A DNA stretch of 64,000 bases from NCBI RefSeq assembly GCF_001831515.1, contig NZ_KV825608.1, forward strand, positions 77,309 through 141,308. The letters run 5' to 3'. This document shows, piece by piece, positions 17,930-26,494 of this stretch. The translations under genes were made by a program, and so were the position numbers. Each line of letters starts with the position of its first letter. Position 1 is the first letter of the stretch. The DNA comes from Corynebacterium sp. HMSC074A01. Lineage in GTDB: Bacteria > Actinomycetota > Actinomycetes > Mycobacteriales > Mycobacteriaceae. The notes beneath the pieces are model-generated. The model was not told the origin of the DNA. It saw only the letters and a list, made by a program, of their open reading frames with translations, and did not search any database.

Positions 17930-19744
17930 TCACTTTCCGCCAAAGGCGCGCTTGACTTGCTGCTTTTTCTGCTCCAGCTCGAGCTGGTCGCGGTGCATGC
18001 GACGCTCGATGGCCAGCTGGCGTGCGAAGCGCTCCTGTTCCTTCTGGTCCAGGTAGATCGTGTCGTTAGACAGATCCTTCACGATCGCGAACATCAGCAG
18101 GATGAGGATGAGCAAGAACGGGGTCGCGGCGACAATGGTCACCGACTGCAGCGAGTTCAGCGCATCCTCGCCGCCCGAGATCAGCAGGGTCAGGCCGACA
18201 CCGGCGGTGGCCACGCCCCACATCGCAGCGATCCACGGGTTCGCATCCGACTTACCGTTCTGCGACATCGACGCCATCACCGTGGAGGCGGAGTCCGCCG
18301 AGGTGATGAAGAAGGTAGCCAGCAGGATCAGAGCGAACACACCCATGATCACGCCACCAGGCAGGTTGTGCAGCAGGTTGAACAGCTGCTCTTCCGAGGT
18401 GCCCTCGCCCAGGATGGAGTTGCCCTGCTGCTCCATCTTGATCGCGGTGCCACCGAAGATGGCAAACCACACAGTGGACAGACCAGCCGGAACGAGCATG
18501 ACGCCGAGGCAGAACTCGCGGATGGTGCGGCCGCGCGAGATACGCGCCAAGAAGGTGCCCACGAACGGCGACCAGGAGATCCACCATGCCCAGTAGAAGA
18601 TGGTCCAACCGGACAGGAACTCGCCTGCCTCGCCGTCAGCGCTCTCAGCGGTGCGGGCAGCCATCTCGAAGAAGTTCTGCAGGTAGGTACCCACGGCCGT
18701 GGGCAGCATGTTGAGCTGTGCCACGGTCGGGCCGAAGACGAAGACGAAGATGGCCAGCACCGCAGCCACAACCATGTTTGTGTTGGACAGCCACTGGATG
18801 CCCTTGGACACGCCAGACATCGCCGACAGCAAGAACGCCAGCAGCAGAACCGCGACGATACCGATGATCAGATTGTCAGAGGGGTTGTCCACAAAGCCGG
18901 AGGCTTCCAGGCCAGCGCTAATCTGCAGCGCGCCCAGGCCCAAGGAGCAGGCGGTACCGAAGATGGTGGCAAAAATGGCGAAGCCGTCAATGACCTTGCC
19001 AAGCGGGCCGTCTGCGGCCTTCTGGCCGATGAGCGGGATAAAGGCGCTCGACAGCAGCTGCTTGCGTCCGAGACGGAACGTGGAGTACGCGATCGCCAGG
19101 CCAATCACGGCGTAGACCGCCCACGGGTGCAGCGTCCAGTGGAACATGGTCTGCGCCATACCGGTGCCCACCTCGCGCGGCTGGTGACCCGGCACGCCGT
19201 CGAGGTACATCGCCAGTGGCTCGGAGGCACCGTAAAACATCAGGCCGATGCCCATACCAGCGGCAAACATCATGGCGATCCAGGAGCTTGTCTTAAACTC
19301 CGGACGCTCGTCGCTCGTACCCAGCCGGATCGTGCCGAACTTGGAGCAGGCGATCACGATGACGAAGAGGACAAACACAGTCCCGCCGAGCACGAACGCC
19401 CAGCCCAAGTTGTCAATCACCCAGCCGAACGCCACGTCGGCAAAGTTGGAGAAGTTTTCCGGAGCAAGCAGGCCCCAGGCCACCATGGCAACAACCAGCA
19501 CGGCGACCGGAACAATAATGCCCCAGTCCACCCGGGCATCTGCTGCGTCGGCCTTGCGCTCGATCTGCTCCTCTGGGTCGAGGTAGTTGCCGCGCTTGCC
19601 CGCGTTGTCAGCGTCCAGCAGCGAGGCAAGCTCACCAGCTGCTGAGGGCTTGGGGGCTGTGGAATCGTTTTCAATCTGCGGATCTTCGCTCCGCGGCTCT
19701 GCGTCTGGATCGTGCGGATCCAGACCAGTCTCACGCTGAGACAT
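17930..19744 (-). CDS. betP: BCCT family sodium-coupled osmolyte carrier, BetP-like
   Basis: 604 residues, twelve predicted membrane helices. The glycine-rich sodium/betaine motif is [16 protein letters not shown] and the substrate-site tryptophans are in [17 protein letters not shown]. An acidic N-terminal tail (about 75 residues) and a charged C-terminal helix ([17 protein letters not shown]...) match the regulated osmosensor BetP, which imports glycine betaine on hyperosmotic stress. The neighbourhood with metG also favours BetP over the paralogues EctP and LcoP. AAGGAG precedes the ATG by 6 bases. A TACGAT hexamer at 19773-19778 (minus) is a plausible -10. A 3' hairpin terminates the unit. 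Confidence 0.85.
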   Translation of the reverse strand: MSQRETGLDPHDPDAEPRSEDPQIENDSTAPKPSAAGELASLLDADNAGKRGNYLDPEEQIERKADAADARVDWGIIVPVAVLVVAMVAWGLLAPENFSNFADVAFGWVIDNLGWAFVLGGTVFVLFVIVIACSKFGTIRLGTSDERPEFKTSSWIAMMFAAGMGIGLMFYGASEPLAMYLDGVPGHQPREVGTGMAQTMFHWTLHPWAVYAVIGLAIAYSTFRLGRKQLLSSAFIPLIGQKAADGPLGKVIDGFAIFATIFGTACSLGLGALQISAGLEASGFVDNPSDNLIIGIVAVLLLAFLLSAMSGVSKGIQWLSNTNMVVAAVLAIFVFVFGPTVAQLNMLPTAVGTYLQNFFEMAARTAESADGEAGEFLSGWTIFYWAWWISWSPFVGTFLARISRGRTIREFCLGVMLVPAGLSTVWFAIFGGTAIKMEQQGNSILGEGTSEEQLFNLLHNLPGGVIMGVFALILLATFFITSADSASTVMASMSQNGKSDANPWIAAMWGVATAGVGLTLLISGGEDALNSLQSVTIVAATPFLLILILLMFAIVKDLSNDTIYLDQKEQERFARQLAIERRMHRDQLELEQKKQQVKRAFGGK

Positions 19745-19860
19745 TGATCACTCCTTGAATTTTAGCGTTAAAATCGTATGACTTTTGCAGGGTAACGTAA
19801 ACGAAGTCCAAGTTCGAACTGGGTACAAACAGGCTGTGTCCCGCTAGGGTGTCACGCCAC

Positions 19861-20724
19861 CTATTTCTTCGCTGCAAGCACCTCGTCATACAGCTCGCCA
19901 GTTTTTACCCCGTACGCCTTGGCGACGGCCTTGCACGCATCCTTCATCCGCTCGCCGCCCTCCACCCGCGCGAGCACCTCCCCAACCAGGTCAGCAGGCT
20001 CTTCCACGGCGGCGCTGCCCCCTTCAATCACCACAGTGACCTCGCCGCGCACGCCCTCTTCTGCCCACTGGGCGAGCTCCGCGAGCGTGCCGCGCTTGAC
20101 CTCTTCAAAGGTCTTGGTCAGCTCGCGGCAGACGGCGGCGCGACGATCCGCGCCCAGAATCTCCGCGGCGCGCGCCAGGGTGTCGGCGGTACGGTGCGGC
20201 GAGTCGAAGAAGCAGATGGCGCGCTCTTGCCCCACCAGCGAGCGCAGCCAGGTCTCTTTGGCGCCTGGTTTGCGGGGCGCGAAGCCGTCGAAAAGAAAAT
20301 GCCCTACGTTGAGGCCAGACAGCGCAAGCGCCGTCGTCACCGCGCTCGGGCCGGGCAGGCAGGTGACCGGGATGCCCGCGTCGTGCGCCGCGGCGACCAG
20401 GTTCAGGCCTGGGTCGGACACGATCGGCATGCCAGCATCCGTGACCACCAGTACCACCCCGGAGCGCGCCGCGCGCAGCAGCGAGTCGGTGCGCGCGGCT
20501 TCGTTGTGGTCGAAGTTGGAGACGAACTTGCCGCGCGGGTTCACACCGAGTGCTGTGGCCAGCGCCCGGGTCCGCCGCGTATCTTCCGCGGCGATCACCT
20601 CGGCGCGCTCGAGCATCTCGCGCAGGCGCTGGCTGGCATCACCGATGTTGCCCAGCGGGGTTGCGGCGAGCACCACGCCCGAAGTGGGGAGCGCGTCCTG
20701 GGGCAGATCTGTCGAGGCAACCAT
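19861..20724 (-). CDS. rsmI: 16S rRNA (cytidine1402-2'-O)-methyltransferase
   Basis: 287 residues of the tetrapyrrole-methylase-like SAM fold. TPLGNIGDASQR is the diagnostic RsmI N-terminal motif. AAEDTRRT, VVTDAGMPIVSDPG and LPGPSAVTTALALSG follow in family order. It 2'-O-methylates C1402 of 16S rRNA. I start at ATG 20724: TATGCT lies 8 bases upstream and the start keeps the TPLGNIG motif near residue 22. The gene is divergent from pmt across 40 bp, an arrangement common in actinobacteria. Confidence 0.93.
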   Translation of the reverse strand: MVASTDLPQDALPTSGVVLAATPLGNIGDASQRLREMLERAEVIAAEDTRRTRALATALGVNPRGKFVSNFDHNEAARTDSLLRAARSGVVLVVTDAGMPIVSDPGLNLVAAAHDAGIPVTCLPGPSAVTTALALSGLNVGHFLFDGFAPRKPGAKETWLRSLVGQERAICFFDSPHRTADTLARAAEILGADRRAAVCRELTKTFEEVKRGTLAELAQWAEEGVRGEVTVVIEGGSAAVEEPADLVGEVLARVEGGERMKDACKAVAKAYGVKTGELYDEVLAAKK

Positions 20725-20767
20725 AAACCTCAAGCATACGCACGACACAGTAAGATCCTTGTCCGTG
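20722..20767. promoter_or_regulatory. divergent leaderless promoter pair, rsmI/pmt
   Basis: TATGCT on the minus strand (20738-20733) is 8 bases from ATG 20724. TAAGAT (20751-20756) is 8 bases from GTG 20765. Neither start has a convincing Shine-Dalgarno at normal spacing. Confidence 0.5.
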
Positions 20768-22369
20768 AGTACCCAAGTGTCCCCCGCTGCCCCAGCCCCT
20801 GCCGCGAAGCGTTGGCGGCCGAAGCGCCCCGAACCCGCCGCGCCGAACACGGTGCCGTGGGCCCGGCGCGACACGATCGCCGCGAGCGTGATCGGGGTCT
20901 TGGCGCTCTTTACCCGCTTCCTCGGCCTGACGCAGCCCACCTCGGAGGGCACGCCGGTCTTTGATGAGAAGCACTACGTGCCGCAGGCCTGGGACATGGT
21001 GCGCGATTACATCAACCCGGTCCTCGGCGGTATTGAGTCCAACCCCGGCTACGGCCTGGTCGTGCACCCGCCGCTGGGCAAGCAGCTGCTGGCGTGGGGC
21101 GAGCAGTTCTTCGGCTACACGCCGCTGGGGTGGCGCCTGTTCACGGCACTCTTCGGCGCGGCGACCATCGTGTTCGTCTTCCTCATTGCGCGCAGGCTCA
21201 GCCAGTCCACCACCATCGGTATCTTCGCGGGCACCATTGCGCTTTTCGACGGGGTGCTGCTGGTCGCCGCCAAATTCGGCATGCTCGACATGTTCCAGGT
21301 CTTCTTCGTCGTGGCCGCGGCCTGGACGCTGGCCGGCGACATGCAGCAGGTGCATAGGCGCTGGCACGACGCCTACCTCACGGGCAAATTGGATGAGGCG
21401 GGCCCGCTCGGTCCGCGCCTGGGTTTTCGCTGGTGGCGCTTCGCCACGGGCGTGCTGCTCGGCCTCGCGCTTGGGGTGAAGTGGTCGGGCCTGTACTACA
21501 TCGCCTTCTACGGCCTGCTTTCTGCCTTCTGGGATCTGTGGCTGCGCAAGCGCTACGGCGTGGAGAAGCCGCTGGCGGGTGCCCTGCTGCGTGATGTGCC
21601 TTCTGCGCTCGCATCGATCGTGCTGGTTCCGGCACTGCTGTACATCTGGTCCTGGCGCGCCTGGTTCGCCTCCGAGACCTCGGTGTACCGCCACTCGGTC
21701 GCAGACGGCACCGTGGCGAACTCTGAGTGGCCGTGGCTTACCTCGCTGCCGTCGCCAGCCGCGGAATGGCTCTACTACCACTTCTCGGTCCTCGAGTTCC
21801 ACGGCTCCCTGACCTCCTCATCCGGGCACTCCCACCCGTGGGACTCCAAGCCCTGGGCCTGGCTGGTGGCCTCGCGGCCGATCCTCTACTACTCCAACAC
21901 CGACTTGAACTGTGGTAATGGCAACACGTGCCGGGAGATGATCTACCTCTTCGGCACGCCCGCGATCTGGTGGCTGACCATCCCGGTCCTGCTGTGGGCC
22001 GCGTGGGTGTGGATCACCCGCCGCGACTACCGCGTCATCCTGCCGCTCGTGGCGTTCATGGCCGGTTTCCTGCCCTGGCTGGCTGCCTTTGACCGCCAGA
22101 TGTACTTCTTCTACGCCACCGCCCTGGTGCCGTTTACCGCAGTGCTGCTCGGACTTGCGCTTGGCAACATCGCGAAGAAGGGCGCACCCACCGGCAATGC
22201 GTTCGTGCGTCGAGTAGCGGGGGCTGACTTGCGCACCGGCCAGCTGGCGGTGCTTGCCTACCTGGCGCTGGTGGTGGCCAACTTCCTCTACTTCTCGCCC
22301 ATCTTCTACGGCTACATGATCCCGGAGGGCTACTTCCAGTCGCTGATGTGGCTGCCCAGCTGGAAGTAG
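20765..22369 (+). CDS. pmt: polyprenol-phosphate-mannose--protein mannosyltransferase (GT39)
   Basis: 534 residues, about ten to eleven membrane helices. The first extracytoplasmic loop contains FDEKHYVPQAWDM with the acidic DE pair required for catalysis, then HPPLGKQLLAWGE. A later loop contains HPWDSKPWAWLVASRPILYY, typical of bacterial PMTs. It transfers mannose from polyprenyl-phosphate-mannose to Ser/Thr of secreted proteins at the outer face of the membrane. I use GTG 20765, supported by TAAGAT at leaderless distance; the long frame upstream is antisense to rsmI. The sequence before helix 1 is rich in Pro and Ala. Confidence 0.92.
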   Translation: MSTQVSPAAPAPAAKRWRPKRPEPAAPNTVPWARRDTIAASVIGVLALFTRFLGLTQPTSEGTPVFDEKHYVPQAWDMVRDYINPVLGGIESNPGYGLVVHPPLGKQLLAWGEQFFGYTPLGWRLFTALFGAATIVFVFLIARRLSQSTTIGIFAGTIALFDGVLLVAAKFGMLDMFQVFFVVAAAWTLAGDMQQVHRRWHDAYLTGKLDEAGPLGPRLGFRWWRFATGVLLGLALGVKWSGLYYIAFYGLLSAFWDLWLRKRYGVEKPLAGALLRDVPSALASIVLVPALLYIWSWRAWFASETSVYRHSVADGTVANSEWPWLTSLPSPAAEWLYYHFSVLEFHGSLTSSSGHSHPWDSKPWAWLVASRPILYYSNTDLNCGNGNTCREMIYLFGTPAIWWLTIPVLLWAAWVWITRRDYRVILPLVAFMAGFLPWLAAFDRQMYFFYATALVPFTAVLLGLALGNIAKKGAPTGNAFVRRVAGADLRTGQLAVLAYLALVVANFLYFSPIFYGYMIPEGYFQSLMWLPSWK

Positions 22370-22373
22370 CGCG

Positions 22374-23015
22374 CTAGCTCGGGTTGGCGTCGAGCAGGTG
22401 CCAGGCGCGGCGGATCTCGATCCCGCGGTCCGCCACCCAGGTCCACACCAGCCCCAGCAGCGTAAACAGGGGGATGAACACGATGCTGGGCACGAACTCG
22501 CCAATCGAGAGCACCCAGTCGCGCACCGCGAAGCCCGCGGTAAAGGTGAACATCGTGCCCACGATGAGCAGCACGCCGGGGATCTGCCGCGGCCGCCACG
22601 CGCTCACCCCGAGCGCGAGCGCCACGCCGAAGCGCACCGCCGCAGTCGAGGTCATCAGCCCATCCGACGCATCGGTGCCCAGCAGTGGTTGCACCGCCCA
22701 CCAGGCCCACACGAGCGCGGCAATGACGAGGATAATTCGCCCAATCGCCAGGGTGACCAGGCGACGCTGCGCCAACTTGCGCCACTTCTCGTCCACCCCG
22801 GCCAGGATCACCTCGGACAGGTCTCCCGGCGGGGCCATCCCGCCATCGACCTCGGCGAATCGCACCTTTTCCGACAGCGCGAGCGAGCGCTCCCAGAAAG
22901 CGGTGCACTCGGCGCAGGAGGCCAGGTGGGCGTCGATAAGCGAGTCCTCTAGGCCCGGTGCCTCGCCGTCGATGCGCGCCGAGAGCGCGGCCTGGACTTG
23001 TTCGTGGCTAATCAC
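22374..23015 (-). CDS. zinc-finger (zf-HC2-like) membrane protein
   Basis: 213 residues. The N-terminal 45 residues carry H-x3-C-x2-C (AHLASCAECTAFW), the zinc-binding module of anti-sigma factors. Four to five hydrophobic helices follow after about residue 85. Such proteins often restrain an ECF sigma factor, but no sigma gene is adjacent, so that role is only a possibility. It overlaps the DoxX-like gene by 8 bp and is its downstream partner. It ends 4 bp from the convergent pmt stop. Confidence 0.75.
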   Translation of the reverse strand: MISHEQVQAALSARIDGEAPGLEDSLIDAHLASCAECTAFWERSLALSEKVRFAEVDGGMAPPGDLSEVILAGVDEKWRKLAQRRLVTLAIGRIILVIAALVWAWWAVQPLLGTDASDGLMTSTAAVRFGVALALGVSAWRPRQIPGVLLIVGTMFTFTAGFAVRDWVLSIGEFVPSIVFIPLFTLLGLVWTWVADRGIEIRRAWHLLDANPS

Positions 23016-23415
23016 GGGTCAACACCCCATCCAAGCTCGCGCGGCCAGTACCAAAAACGACGAGCGAGAACAGCGCCGCGGCGAGCACCAAGGTGTACTC
23101 CACGCCCCCATCGGCGACGAAGAAACCGTTGCCCAGGTGCACAAAGTAGGTGGCGGCGACAGTGAGCAACAGCAGCAGCGAGGCCGCGATCGTGGTGAGC
23201 AGGCCGATGACCAGGAAAGTACCGCCGATGAGCTCCACGGTGCCCGCGACGTAGGCGCTTAAGACGGGCTGCGGCACCCCAAAGCGGGCGAATTCCTGGG
23301 CGGTTGCGCTCATGCCGGAGGCGAACCAATGCTGGTAGCCGTGGGCGATGAACACTGCCCCAACGACCAGGCGCATCAGCAGGAGGGCGAAGTCTCGAAC
23401 GGCGGGCCTGTTCAT
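23008..23415 (-). CDS. DoxX family membrane protein
   Basis: 135 residues, four predicted helices. LLLMRLVVGAVFIAHGYQHWF with VAGTVELIGGTFLVIGLLT is the usual DoxX core. DoxX-like proteins have been tied to redox or thiol stress complexes, but the role in this organism is not established. It overlaps the downstream zinc-finger membrane protein by 8 bp, so the two are likely co-expressed. Confidence 0.8.
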   Translation of the reverse strand: MNRPAVRDFALLLMRLVVGAVFIAHGYQHWFASGMSATAQEFARFGVPQPVLSAYVAGTVELIGGTFLVIGLLTTIAASLLLLLTVAATYFVHLGNGFFVADGGVEYTLVLAAALFSLVVFGTGRASLDGVLTRD

Positions 23416-23467
23416 GCCAATTACCCTACCGATGGAACCGAAGCGCCATAAATTGAGTCAAATATAT

Positions 23468-24082
23468 ATGAACAATTTCTACGAAGAACCCAAGTCCCTG
23501 CCCATTACCTGCGACGACGGCCTGGTGCGCCCGCCCTGGGCCGCCACCGACCCGCTGCTGCGCACCTACTATGACACCGAGTGGGGCATGCCGCTTTACG
23601 ACGAAGCGTCGCTCTACGAGCGCCTCTGCCTCGAAGGATTCCAAGTCGGGCTGTCCTGGCGCCTCATCCTGTCCAAGCGCGAGGCCTTCCGCGAAGCCTT
23701 CTTCGGGTTCGATCCGGACAAGGTCGCCGCGATGGAATCGGTCGATCACCTGATGGACAACGCCGCACTCATCCGCAACCGGCAGAAACTCAGCGCCGCC
23801 GTCACGAATGCGAAGGCAACCATTGCGCTTCGCGACGAAGGCACGCACCTCGGCGAACTCATCTGGTCCTACAAACCCGAAACGACTCCGCGGCCGCGCA
23901 CGGCGGAAGAAGTACCCAGCTTTTCACCCGAGTCGAAGGCGCTAGCGCGGGATCTGAAGAAGCGCGGTTTTACCTTCGTCGGCCCGGTGACCATGTTCGC
24001 GCTGATGGAGTCCGTCGGCATCGTGGACACCAACCTCGTCGGCACTTGGCGACGCGGCGCGTCCGGTGTGTGGAGCGACTAG
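23468..24082 (+). CDS. tag: DNA-3-methyladenine glycosylase I
   Basis: 204 residues of the helix-hairpin-helix Tag family. YYDTEWGMPLYDEASLYERLCLEGFQVGLSW is characteristic, with the conserved Glu and Trp of the 3-methyladenine pocket, and GFTFVGPVTMFALMESVGIV near the C-terminus. The usual C-terminal zinc-binding Cys/His cluster is not apparent, as in some actinobacterial members. I start at ATG 23468, which fits the family; the longer frame overlaps the DoxX gene. It overlaps the convergent CDF gene by 4 bp. Confidence 0.88.
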   Translation: MNNFYEEPKSLPITCDDGLVRPPWAATDPLLRTYYDTEWGMPLYDEASLYERLCLEGFQVGLSWRLILSKREAFREAFFGFDPDKVAAMESVDHLMDNAALIRNRQKLSAAVTNAKATIALRDEGTHLGELIWSYKPETTPRPRTAEEVPSFSPESKALARDLKKRGFTFVGPVTMFALMESVGIVDTNLVGTWRRGASGVWSD

Positions 24083-24687
24083 CAGTCGCCCATGTCCTCG
24101 AAGGCCTCCTCGACCGAGGCGTGCTCCTCGCGGGACTCCTCCCACACCTCCTTGGCTGCCGAGAGGTTGATCGCGGCGATGATCGCGCCGACCACGATGT
24201 CGAACCAAGCAGTCGGCCACACGAAGGTGAGCAGTCCCGCCACGATGATGAGCACGTTGGCCAGCGCGTCGTTGCGCGCCGCGAGCCACGCTCCCTTCGC
24301 CAGCGACGATCCCTGGTCACGCAGCTTGAGCAGGATGACCGCGCAGATGAGGTTGACCACCAGCGCGCCAAAGGCCACGCCGGTCAACCCCTCCGGCGAG
24401 GGTGGGACCGGGTTGAGGATCTTGGTCACCACCATGACGATCGCCGCGACCGCCGGAATGAGGATCAGCCCCGCGAGCACACTGCCCGCCACCCGGCGGC
24501 GGTGCGCCGGCCACGCCACCGCGAAGAAGACGAGCAGGTTAATCGCCGTGTCCTCGAGGAAGTCGGCGGAATCCGCCGCAAGCGACGCCGACCCAATCGC
24601 CAGCGCTGCGATGAACTCCACGAAGAAGTACGCCAAATTCAGCAGCGCAACGATAAGGACTGCGCGGCGAAGCTTCTCAGTGGTCAC
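24079..24687 (-). CDS. cation diffusion facilitator-like transporter, short form
   Basis: 202 residues with six predicted helices and no cytoplasmic C-terminal domain. Helix 2 has SLAADSADFLEDTAINL and helix 5 has WLAARNDALANVLIIVAG, which align with the two metal-site helices of CDF proteins. Asp/Asn residues replace the usual His-x3-Asp of helix 5. That departure makes the metal specificity uncertain. It appears monocistronic. The 3' end overlaps tag. Confidence 0.75.
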   Translation of the reverse strand: MTTEKLRRAVLIVALLNLAYFFVEFIAALAIGSASLAADSADFLEDTAINLLVFFAVAWPAHRRRVAGSVLAGLILIPAVAAIVMVVTKILNPVPPSPEGLTGVAFGALVVNLICAVILLKLRDQGSSLAKGAWLAARNDALANVLIIVAGLLTFVWPTAWFDIVVGAIIAAINLSAAKEVWEESREEHASVEEAFEDMGDC

Positions 24688-24877
24688 GGGTTCCTCCTGT
24701 CAGGGGCCGGTAATAGCGCTGCAAGGATACGCCGACGTATCTCTTTGCGGCAAACAGCGGGAGCCTGCGGGGCTACGTAGTAATCGTCGTTGGAACCTTG
24801 GCTTCGCTTCTTTCCCATCGTCATGCGTAACTGTTGCCTAACTGTTGCTTAACGGCCTGCCTACTCCCTTATTCCCC
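24688..24877. other. intergenic stretch between CDF gene and palindrome array
   Basis: 190 bp with no credible gene. Its notable content is three TAAC half-sites at 11-bp phase: GTAAC at 24827, CTAAC at 24838 and TTAAC at 24849, separated by TGTTGC. This resembles an extended MtrA-type direct repeat. Confidence 0.5.
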
Positions 24878-25037
24878 AAATGGAGCTAGCTCCATTTAGA
24901 CGCGAGCCCCCCACAAAACGCCAGGTCGCGCAAAACCGGACACCCTAGATGGAGCTAGCTCCATTTGGACCAGCGCCACCGCCAAAACCCCAGGTCGCGC
25001 GAAACCGGAACCCCTAAACGGAGCTAGCTCCTTTTAG
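24878..25037. repeat. palindrome array A, three copies at 69-bp spacing
   Basis: Copy 1 is a perfect 20-bp palindrome AAATGGAGCTAGCTCCATTT at 24878-24897. Copy 2 is a 16-bp palindrome at 24949-24964. Copy 3 is a 24-bp palindrome at 25014-25037 with one mismatched pair. Palindrome centres are at 24887.5, 24956.5 and 25025.5, exactly 69 bp apart. The spacers share CCAGGTCGCGC followed by AAACCGG. The array lies downstream (3') of tRNA-Ala, which is read on the minus strand. A sister array lies at 63815-63990. Confidence 0.9.
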
Positions 25038-25080
25038 ACCCGACCGTCAGTTCCCCCACCACCGCCTGCACGAACACGAA

Positions 25081-25112
25081 GAAACCTCCAGGCCGTGCGA
25101 CCTGGAGGTTTC
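25081..25112 (-). terminator. strong hairpin terminator of tRNA-Ala
   Basis: GAAACCTCCAGG and its exact complement form a perfect 12-bp stem with an 8-base loop. Read on the minus strand it begins 7 bases after the tRNA 3' end and ends in TTTCTTC. Confidence 0.85.
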
Positions 25113-25118
25113 ATCCAG

Positions 25119-25191
25119 TGGAGCTAAGGGGAATCGAACCCCTGACCTTCGCATTGCGAACGCGACGCTCTACCAACTGAGCTATAGCCCC
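25119..25191 (-). tRNA. tRNA-Ala (CGC anticodon)
   Basis: 73 bases on the minus strand beginning GGGGCTATAGCTCAGTTGG. The acceptor stem GGGGCTA pairs with TAGCTCC (one G-T), the D arm has the AGCTCAG..GGTAGAGC pattern, the T arm is GGGGTTCGATTCCCC, and the discriminator is A. The anticodon loop TTCGCAA reads CGC and decodes GCG (Ala). CCA is not encoded. Confidence 0.95.
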
Positions 25192-25268
25192 GTGCTGGGA
25201 AGCAACGTTACTCCTCCGTCACCAGCTGGTGAAATCCGCTGGTGAGGGAGCCGCAACGCACCCGCAGG

Positions 25269-26378
25269 CTAGCTCGCGCGCGGCGTGTAGTTGCGTGGCT
25301 CGCCGTAGTACTCGTCGCGTTCTTGCTCGCGTCGGTAAACCGGGAGCGCCTCGAAGTCAGGGTGCTCTTCGTCCATGTCCAGGATGACGGAGCCGACGCG
25401 GCGGCGCTCGCCAGGCGCGGCCTGCGGGCGCTGGGCGAGGTCCACGCCCATGCGTGCGCGGCGCAGCTGGCGTACGCGTCGCTGGTGGAGGGCACGCTCC
25501 TTGCGCACCGCACCGCGGGCGGCAATGAAGAACCACGCATTGAGCCCGACTGCGATCGCAGGCAGGATCCAAGTCCACCCACCCGCGACGAAGGCGATGA
25601 CGAAGGTGGCCACGAAGAAGATGATCAGGCCAAGGAAGGTGCGCTGACGGCGACGGAAACGCTCCGCGCGCGCGGCACGCTCGCGCTCCGGGTCGTAGCC
25701 ACCGCGGCCGCGGCGCGTCTTGGCGAAGGCAATGTCGCTGTCGTCCGGCTCGAGCGAGTCCGCACCTACCGGTGCCGGCTCGGGCGTATCCTCCTGCGCG
25801 CGCTCGACCTTTGGTGCGTCCTCGTCGACGTAGCCGAAGTCGGCCGGGGACTCGTAGGCCTCGCGAAGCTCGTAGTGCTGATCGTCAGCGTCCTCAGAGT
25901 CTTCAGCGTCCTCGGAGTCCTCAGAGTCCTTCATGTCTGCAGCATCCCCCGTGGACTCACCATCCAGCTCCACGCGGGTCGAGCCACCCTCTGCCGTCTC
26001 GTCCTGAGTCTCAGCGTCTTCAGCCGCCTCCTCAACCGGCTCGGCGTCGATCACCATGGGGGTTTCCTCGGACGGTTCGACATCTTTGCGGAAGATGGTG
26101 CGCAGGGGTGGCGCGTCGTCGATAAGCACCTGCTCATCCTCGGCCTCGACGAGCTCGACGTCCTCATCGGCCTCGGCGTGCTGGTGCACATCGGCGGCGG
26201 TGAGCTTCGGGCGACGGCGCGACACCATGGGTTCGGTGCCGCCCTCGTGCAGCACGCGCGTCTCCTCGTAGCCTTCGCCGGAACGGCGGATCTTTTTCAC
26301 GCTGCCCGAGAGCATCGGGGCAAGCACGATGATCCACACGACGAGGATGAGGACGATGATCAAGCTCAGGCTGCCCAT
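25269..26378 (-). CDS. glpR: GLPR/SepX-type divisome membrane receptor
   Basis: 369 residues. Helix 1 at the extreme N-terminus (LSLIIVLILVVWIIVLAPML) is followed by a long acidic, disordered cytoplasmic region with a tandem EDSEDAEDSEDADD tract. Two further helices lie near residues 245-285 (FLGLIIFFVATFVIAFVAGGW...), and the tail is Arg-rich. This is the architecture of corynebacterial GLPR and streptomycete SepX, the membrane partner of gephyrin-like Glp that ties FtsZ to Wag31. The operon galU-glp-rimJ-glpR supports the call. I prefer ATG 26378 over GTG 26390, as GAAAGGTGG is better spaced from it. A hairpin with no T-run follows at 25214-25250. Confidence 0.85.
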   Translation of the reverse strand: MGSLSLIIVLILVVWIIVLAPMLSGSVKKIRRSGEGYEETRVLHEGGTEPMVSRRRPKLTAADVHQHAEADEDVELVEAEDEQVLIDDAPPLRTIFRKDVEPSEETPMVIDAEPVEEAAEDAETQDETAEGGSTRVELDGESTGDAADMKDSEDSEDAEDSEDADDQHYELREAYESPADFGYVDEDAPKVERAQEDTPEPAPVGADSLEPDDSDIAFAKTRRGRGGYDPERERAARAERFRRRQRTFLGLIIFFVATFVIAFVAGGWTWILPAIAVGLNAWFFIAARGAVRKERALHQRRVRQLRRARMGVDLAQRPQAAPGERRRVGSVILDMDEEHPDFEALPVYRREQERDEYYGEPRNYTPRAS

Positions 26379-26494
26379 GGGCGAAGCCACCTTTCAACGC
26401 GACAGACGACGGCGATGGAGATAAGAAACTGCACTAACGCTAACCGCGCTAGCCTCGCACAACCGCCAGGCACGCCGTGTGCCGGCGGAAGAAT

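Noticed and set aside
16837..19645. Long open frames antisense to metG and betP (329 and 609 codons)
   Set aside because: They are mirror frames of well-supported genes, rich in Arg/Gly/His/Gln without domain character, as expected at high GC.
24878..25037. CRISPR array or integron attC cluster as an explanation of the palindromes
   Set aside because: The repeats are full palindromes with partly conserved spacers and only three copies per array. There are no cas or integrase genes and no variable spacers of equal length between identical repeats.
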